A stretch of 64,000 nucleotides of DNA, from the NCBI GenBank assembly GCA_034409055.1, contig DAOUMU010000381.1:1-64000 (forward strand). The letters run 5' to 3'. The stretch comes from DAOUMU01 sp034409055 (GTDB taxonomy: Bacteria; Chloroflexota; Anaerolineae; 4572-78; J111). The notes beneath the pieces are model-generated. The model saw only the letters and a list, made by a program, of their open reading frames with translations, made no database searches and had not been told where the DNA came from. The translations under genes and the position numbers were made by a program. Positions within the stretch are counted from its first letter, which is position 1; every line of letters begins with the position of its first letter. Below are positions 59,682-64,000 of the stretch, in pieces.

Positions 59682-59998
59682 TGAGCACCACATTTGGAAA
59701 AGTGAAAAGGGTGTAAGAGGTAACAATAGGGGGCATCTTCCCAGAAGCTGGTGTAACTACCTGCTATGTCATTCTGAGTGACCACAGGGAGCGAAGAATC
59801 TCCTGTTTCAAGCTAGATTTGCCCCTGTTACCGGAGATTCCTCGTCGCTCCGCTCCTCGGAATGACATGAGGGTAGGCAGTTACAAGCTAGTTTTGAAAC
59901 TACTGACTTGAATTATGAGGCGATGGCCTGAAATTGAGCTTCCGAGCAGGTTGAGTCAGTGAATCATCATCTTGACCAATACAAAAAGGTGTAGAAAT
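59682..59998. other. Intergenic gap with a dispersed repeat
   Basis: About 315 bases. Holds one copy of the TGTCATTC...GAATGACA repeat (59766-59878) in the same inverted layout as at 20803. The remainder shows only a weak ribosome binding site before the binding-protein gene. Confidence 0.7.
59766..59878. repeat. Dispersed repeat, TGTCATTC...GAATGACA family
   Basis: Begins tgtcattctgagtgacc and ends gctcctcggaatgaca, with gaagaatctcctg and ccggagattcctcg inside. It is the reverse-complement orientation of the element at 20803. Confidence 0.85.
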
Positions 59999-61156
59999 AT
60001 GAGACGCTTGTCTGTTATCTCGTTATTATTGCTAACCCTCGGACTGATTGCTTTCCTGTGTGAGGCACCGTTCACAACCCGGACGGTCACCGTGGTCGAA
60101 ACGGTTGAGGTGATCAAGGTGGTCGAAACGGTCGAAGTGATCAAAGAGGTCGAGGTGGTCAAAGAGGTTCCAGCCCCCATGACCGTAGAAGAGAATCATC
60201 CCAAAGAGACGATCATCTTTCATGACGGCGGCTGGGACAGCATCATGATCCTCAACGCTATTGCCATGCATATTACCCAGCACGGCTACGGCTATCCGGT
60301 CGAGCAAATTAGTGCCTCCGGCGATGCTATGGAGGTTTATCTGCCGCTCGGCGATGAGCACGTGAGTATGGAACTGTGGCGCTTCGGTCGGCAAGAGTGG
60401 TATGACAAGAACCTCGCTGCCGGCAGAATCATCGACGTGGGCGCAGTTTTTGAGTCTTCCGAACAGGGCTTGTACGTGCCCCGCTACATGATCGATGGGG
60501 ATGCCAAACGGGGCATTGAAGCGGTGGCCCCGGATTTGAAGTCTGTCACCGACCTGCCTGAGTATTGGGAACTGTTCAAAGATCCGGCAGATCCCGGTAA
60601 GGGCATCCTGGTGACATGTCCTGTCGACTGGACATGTCACAAGATGATACAGATCAAGGCCGCCGCTTACGGCCTGGATGAGCATTTTAACAAGCTGGTG
60701 CCCAACACCGGGGATGAGCTTGAGGCGGCTATCATTCAGGCTTACGAACGTGGCAACCCGGTCCTGTCCTACTACTGGGAACCCAACTGGCTTCTGGGTA
60801 AGTATGATCTGGTCCGGTTAGAAGAGCCGGCATACACCGACGAATGTTGGGTGGAAATCGTCAAGGCTGTCGACCAGGAGCCTGTTGGGACCGTTGCCCA
60901 AGCTTGTGCTTTTCCGACTCACGATATCCATAAGGGAGTTTACGGTGGTCTGTTGAACCGGGCCCCCGAGGTAGTGGTCTTTTTGAAGAATATGTTCATC
61001 GGCACGGAGCGCATCGACGAACTGGCTGCCTACATGAAAAACAATGAGTTGACGCCGGAGGAGGTGGCCATCCACTATCTCCAGAACTATGAGAATGAAT
61101 GGCGGGGATGGGTGCCGGCCGACGTAGCGGAGAAGGTGAAGGCATCGCTGCCGTAA
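59999..61156 (+). CDS. Glycine betaine/proline-type ABC substrate-binding protein
   Basis: A 385-residue exported binding protein from ATG 59999. A signal or anchor segment (LSVISLLLLTLGLIAFLCEA) with a Cys that could be lipidated is followed by a Val/Glu stalk (VVETVEVIKVVETVEVIKEV) and an OpuAC-type domain (IIFHDGGWDSIMILNAIAMH; PVLSYYWEPNWLLGKYDLVR; VFLKNMFIGTERIDELAAYM). Stalks of this kind are frequent in Chloroflexota binding proteins. Permease and ATPase genes are not in the window. It is placed between two surface-protein paralogues. Confidence 0.9.
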   Translation: MRRLSVISLLLLTLGLIAFLCEAPFTTRTVTVVETVEVIKVVETVEVIKEVEVVKEVPAPMTVEENHPKETIIFHDGGWDSIMILNAIAMHITQHGYGYPVEQISASGDAMEVYLPLGDEHVSMELWRFGRQEWYDKNLAAGRIIDVGAVFESSEQGLYVPRYMIDGDAKRGIEAVAPDLKSVTDLPEYWELFKDPADPGKGILVTCPVDWTCHKMIQIKAAAYGLDEHFNKLVPNTGDELEAAIIQAYERGNPVLSYYWEPNWLLGKYDLVRLEEPAYTDECWVEIVKAVDQEPVGTVAQACAFPTHDIHKGVYGGLLNRAPEVVVFLKNMFIGTERIDELAAYMKNNELTPEEVAIHYLQNYENEWRGWVPADVAEKVKASLP

Positions 61157-61315
61157 CGGTAGGCAGGGCATCCCCATGCCCTACCCGTCCGCCCGTAACG
61201 GTAGGCAGGGCATCCCCATGCCCTGCCCTTTCCGTCCGTAGTGGTAGGCAGGGCATCCCCATGCCCTACCCGTCCGCCCGTAACGGTAGGCAGGGCATCC
61301 CTATGCCCTGCCCGC
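61157..61315 (+). repeat. Tandem GGCAGGGCATCCCCATGCC repeat array
   Basis: Four copies of about 48 bases (cgtaacggtaggcagggcat, then ccccatgcccta), nearly identical. They lie between the binding-protein stop and the second surface-protein paralogue. Each contains a gggcatccc.atgccc palindrome. Near-identity of units suggests recent expansion. Confidence 0.9.
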
Positions 61316-61334
61316 TGAGGCAAAGGAAAACAAA

Positions 61335-62519
61335 ATGGCAAAACAAGCGAACAATGTAACATCCGGCCAGGGATGTCAGGTAGGATCGTGCTTGCTGTGG
61401 CTCTTTGGGGGGGCGTCTTTGAGCTTTGTCATGTTTTGCTCCCTGCTTTTACTGGTCTTGGTGGTCATTTCTTTGTCCTTGAATGTTTACCTGGCCTGGG
61501 AATTGTCAGGATTTGACATATCAATTAGCAGACCCGTACCTGTATCAACCGGCATCGTGACGATCACCCCCTCCAATATGCTGGTGGCAGCAGCCACGGA
61601 TACTCCAGAATTAGAGTCAACTGGCACCCCAACGCCAGAATCAACAGAAGCCCCAGTAGCCACACTAACCAGTACCCTCACAGTGGCGGCCATGGATACC
61701 CCCCCAGGCTTAGAATCAAGTGGCACGCCAACGCCAGCACCAACAGAAACTCGGACAACCACACCAACCAATACGCCGGCTGCGGTCGCTATGAATACCC
61801 CGGAATTAGAATCAATTAGCACGCCGATTGTTGCATCCCCAGAAATACCAACACCGACACCAACCAGGATGGCCACGGCCATAATCACAGATAGCGCCGC
61901 CTCCGCTTTGGTTGTGCCAGAAAACTTATATGCCCTCATTCCCATCGAGGGCGAAAATGATGACAGACCGGCTGAAGAAACCAGTGACCTGAATCTGAAA
62001 CTGAGAGGACCGGAGCCCATTGAAGCCGAGCTGTCACTGGTGGATATTGAGGGTCCCGCCAACCCTGATGCGCCCAAGTTATCGGCTATCTTCCAACCTA
62101 ACTTTACCGCAACATATGGAGTTCACGATTGGGATTTAGAGTGTGATTGCCAGGGAGAGTTGCTACAAGATGCGGTCCTGGTCGGTATCGCCACCAGGCC
62201 AGACCAGCCTGTCTTTATTCCTAAAACAAAGCAAGCCATTTATCAGGATCAGTATTACGCGATGCTGCTTTATGCTTCGGAAGACAGTGTAACCTTTGTA
62301 TCCAGTGGAGAAGGAACTATAAGCTCTGGATATACTGTATATTATCTGGGGTTAAAAACCGATCCAAACTTGTTAGCGACGTATCGGCAAAGTGAAGGGA
62401 ACGAACTACCCGGTTTGACCCTGGATACCCCCATCGGGATAGCCACAGAGGAACTCATTGTAGCTATTCGTGATCAAGGTAAATTTGTAGATGCCCGGTC
62501 CAGAGAGTGGTGGGATTAG
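61335..62519 (+). CDS. Membrane-anchored surface protein, paralogue 2
   Basis: A 394-residue protein with the same plan as the paralogue at 58398: span CSLLLLVLVVISLSLNVYLA, WELSGFDISISRPVP, a Thr/Pro stalk (STGTPTPESTEAP type), and the conserved C-terminal domain (YALIPIEGENDDRPAEETSD; HDWDLECDCQGELLQD; LPGLTLDTPIGIATEELIVA). It ends in a Trp-Trp pair. The stalk is more diverged than the terminal domains, as expected under repeat turnover. Confidence 0.82.
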   Translation: MAKQANNVTSGQGCQVGSCLLWLFGGASLSFVMFCSLLLLVLVVISLSLNVYLAWELSGFDISISRPVPVSTGIVTITPSNMLVAAATDTPELESTGTPTPESTEAPVATLTSTLTVAAMDTPPGLESSGTPTPAPTETRTTTPTNTPAAVAMNTPELESISTPIVASPEIPTPTPTRMATAIITDSAASALVVPENLYALIPIEGENDDRPAEETSDLNLKLRGPEPIEAELSLVDIEGPANPDAPKLSAIFQPNFTATYGVHDWDLECDCQGELLQDAVLVGIATRPDQPVFIPKTKQAIYQDQYYAMLLYASEDSVTFVSSGEGTISSGYTVYYLGLKTDPNLLATYRQSEGNELPGLTLDTPIGIATEELIVAIRDQGKFVDARSREWWD

Positions 62520-62532
62520 TGATTGAATATAT

Positions 62533-63633
62533 ATGACTGAGCAAAATCATCAAAAACAATTTTATAAGACAGTCGTGGCTATCGCGATCCTCATCTTAAC
62601 CAGCCTTTTGGCCTGTGGGCAGGCTACGCCGTCAGTCAATGTTGAGGCCACAATTGCGGCCGGTATTGCTGCTACCCAGCAGGCGGAACAAGTCAATATG
62701 CAGGCCACCATTGACGCAGCAGTTTTAGCCACCCAGGCAGCCAAGCAATCGGCCTCAGATCAATTGACAGAGGAGATATCAATTTCTGAACCAACCGTTA
62801 CCCTGACCCCGACCCCGTTATCCGCATCTGTCCCGGACTCCGGACAAGTGAGAACCGTCATCCTTAACGAAGTCAACGGGGCGATGACTGAAGACCTGGC
62901 CCTCTTAAAGTCCCTTTATGCGCCCAATGCAGTCATTATAGATCACAATGGCACTCCGGACGACTCGAGCGATGACACCACCTGGCAGGGATGGGCCAAT
63001 ATCGAACGACGCTATTTAGAGTTCTTCTCGGCTGGACATTCCTCCTTAGAACTGGTTGATTTATCAATTCAGGTCAATGGTGACCAGGCTACAGCCACGC
63101 ATCAGGGCGCCATTTTGGACGGGACATTGTATGAAGATACAGGCATTTATACCCTGGAGAAATCAAATGAGCAGTGGTTGATTACGCGACTGGAGTACGG
63201 CCATAAAAAGTGGGATGAGAGCCAGGTTGCCAGAGATGATGGCCTCTACGTCCTGGAGATTGGTAGCCAACATCGATATGAAGAACCCTGGGGCTGGGAT
63301 AGAGGCGATCCCTGCGAGGCCTGGCGTACGGGCAACTTCGATGATACCAAGCCGAATTATCGAGGCTTTAACGTGGAACTATTGCTGACCAACAATTCGC
63401 AGACCAAGATACCTGATGACTGGACGGTTAGTTTCACGACAGCCAATGGAAAATCAGTGCGGGCTTGTCATTACGGCTATGAAGGTGCCGGTCCTCCACC
63501 TGGAGCAACAAGTTCCGTCACCTTCTTTACCGTAGTCGAAAAAGAGGACTTTGTCCAAAAGATTACATTTAATCACGAAGGTCAAACCGTTCAACTTTGT
63601 CTTGACGGTAAGGGTGGCTGGTGGGGCTGTTGA
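62533..63633 (+). CDS. Putative lipoprotein with NTF2-like domain
   Basis: A 366-residue protein. The hydrophobic N-terminus ends in a lipobox (LTSLLAC, Cys about 32). Ala/Gln-rich helical repeats (EATIAAGIAATQQAEQ) and a short Thr/Pro linker follow. A SnoaL/NTF2-like domain (about 110-230: LLKSLYAPNAVIIDHNGTPD; WLITRLEYGH) leads to a C-terminal beta domain with Cys residues (DPCEAW, VRACHYGYEG, VQLCLDGKGGWWGC) that could be a carbohydrate-binding-like module. Located 13 bases after paralogue 2; likely an operon. Confidence 0.78.
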   Translation: MTEQNHQKQFYKTVVAIAILILTSLLACGQATPSVNVEATIAAGIAATQQAEQVNMQATIDAAVLATQAAKQSASDQLTEEISISEPTVTLTPTPLSASVPDSGQVRTVILNEVNGAMTEDLALLKSLYAPNAVIIDHNGTPDDSSDDTTWQGWANIERRYLEFFSAGHSSLELVDLSIQVNGDQATATHQGAILDGTLYEDTGIYTLEKSNEQWLITRLEYGHKKWDESQVARDDGLYVLEIGSQHRYEEPWGWDRGDPCEAWRTGNFDDTKPNYRGFNVELLLTNNSQTKIPDDWTVSFTTANGKSVRACHYGYEGAGPPPGATSSVTFFTVVEKEDFVQKITFNHEGQTVQLCLDGKGGWWGC

Positions 63634-63657
63634 TGCAACGTGATGGAGAAGAGGAAA

Positions 63658-64000
63658 ATGGCCGAAACGAGGAAAAATAGCTCACTGGCCCAGGAATGGC
63701 GAGCAGAAACGTATCTACTGTGGTTTGTTTGGGGAGTGCTTCTGAGTTTGACCACAATCTGCTCGTTGGCTTTACTGGCCCTGCTCATTCCTTCTATCTT
63801 GTTGAACCTCTATTTAGGCTGGGAATTGTCGGGGGTCGAAATAACCATCAGCAGACCAATGCCTATATCAGCCGAAGCAGTTATGCCGACACCAACCGGC
63901 CCGTTGGCCGTGATGAGGATAACGGCTTCTCCATCGGAGTTAGAACCAACCAGCACGCCTATGCCTGTAGCCACAGAATCGCCCTTGGAGGCACAAATAA
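63658..64000 (+). CDS. Membrane-anchored surface protein, paralogue 3 (cut by window edge)
   Basis: The start at ATG 63658 follows AGAGGAAA; an earlier in-frame ATG at 63643 also exists. The N-terminal span (CSLALLALLIPSILLNLYLG) and WELSGVEITISRPMP match the two upstream paralogues. A Thr/Pro stalk begins near residue 75 and runs off the window. The C-terminal domain would lie outside. This extends the tandem array to at least three members. Confidence 0.8.
   Translation, partial: MAETRKNSSLAQEWRAETYLLWFVWGVLLSLTTICSLALLALLIPSILLNLYLGWELSGVEITISRPMPISAEAVMPTPTGPLAVMRITASPSELEPTSTPMPVATESPLEAQI

Overview
The window looks like a chromosomal segment of an uncultured Chloroflexota (probably Anaerolineae-like). 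The pointers are the mixture of gene families: paired ArsA/Get3-like ATPases, a bactofilin, a lone Flp-type pilin, Thr/Pro-rich membrane-anchored surface proteins, GAF/HisKA_2 kinases, a solute-binding protein with a Val/Glu-rich stalk, and a DUF433/DUF5615 toxin-antitoxin pair. Intergenic space is crowded with dispersed palindromic repeats. This placement is inferred from gene content; no rRNA or tRNA gene was seen.

Layout. 0.2-4.2 kb (minus): a histidine kinase and LuxR-type regulator followed by a lone MalG-type sugar permease. 4.2-10.9 kb is an accessory island. It holds the 3' end of a lariat-type group II intron (textbook domains V and VI, no reverse transcriptase), an AT-rich two-gene module of unknown function (zinc-ribbon protein plus a possible HEPN-like protein), an IS110-family element, and remnants of a PIN toxin, a LysE exporter and an IS91-like transposase. 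10.9-20.8 kb is largely core: mpg, tpiA, a HELSH membrane protein, bactofilin, hutH, cvpA and mutS2, the last carrying an in-frame palindromic insert. 20.9-29 kb: a secreted subtilase divergent from a Tat-exported protein, a four-gene ThuA/oxidoreductase/isomerase cassette suggestive of 3-keto-sugar metabolism, a UPF0173 hydrolase and a 3-hydroxyisobutyrate-dehydrogenase-like enzyme. 29-36 kb: a candidate small RNA, MOSC and dual-specificity-phosphatase proteins, a hybrid kinase with its regulator, and a fused transporter/spermidine-synthase-like protein. 36-41 kb: the rpoD-type sigma factor and two PT-rich surface proteins.

41-46.2 kb is the most interesting region. A minus-strand cluster encodes two thioredoxin-like proteins (one without CxxC), a short partner protein, two ArsA/Get3-like ATPases and an unknown protein, with a second copy of the short partner and a 48-residue Flp pilin beside it. 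One ATPase has Asn where Get3 has its catalytic switch I Asp but keeps switch II. The other keeps the Asp but has an altered switch II. This suggests an asymmetric, interdependent pair.

46-58 kb: cstA, gatC/gatA, a toxin-antitoxin pair in a decayed defence-like patch, a GNAT gene with an in-frame TGA, a Nudix gene, and an etfB-etfA-acyl-CoA dehydrogenase operon with a strong sigma-70-like promoter and a perfect FNR-type palindrome upstream. 58.4 kb to the right edge: three paralogous membrane-anchored surface proteins (the last cut by the window) interleaved with an orphan glycine-betaine-type binding protein and a lipoprotein.

All assignments are by reading; no homology search was run.
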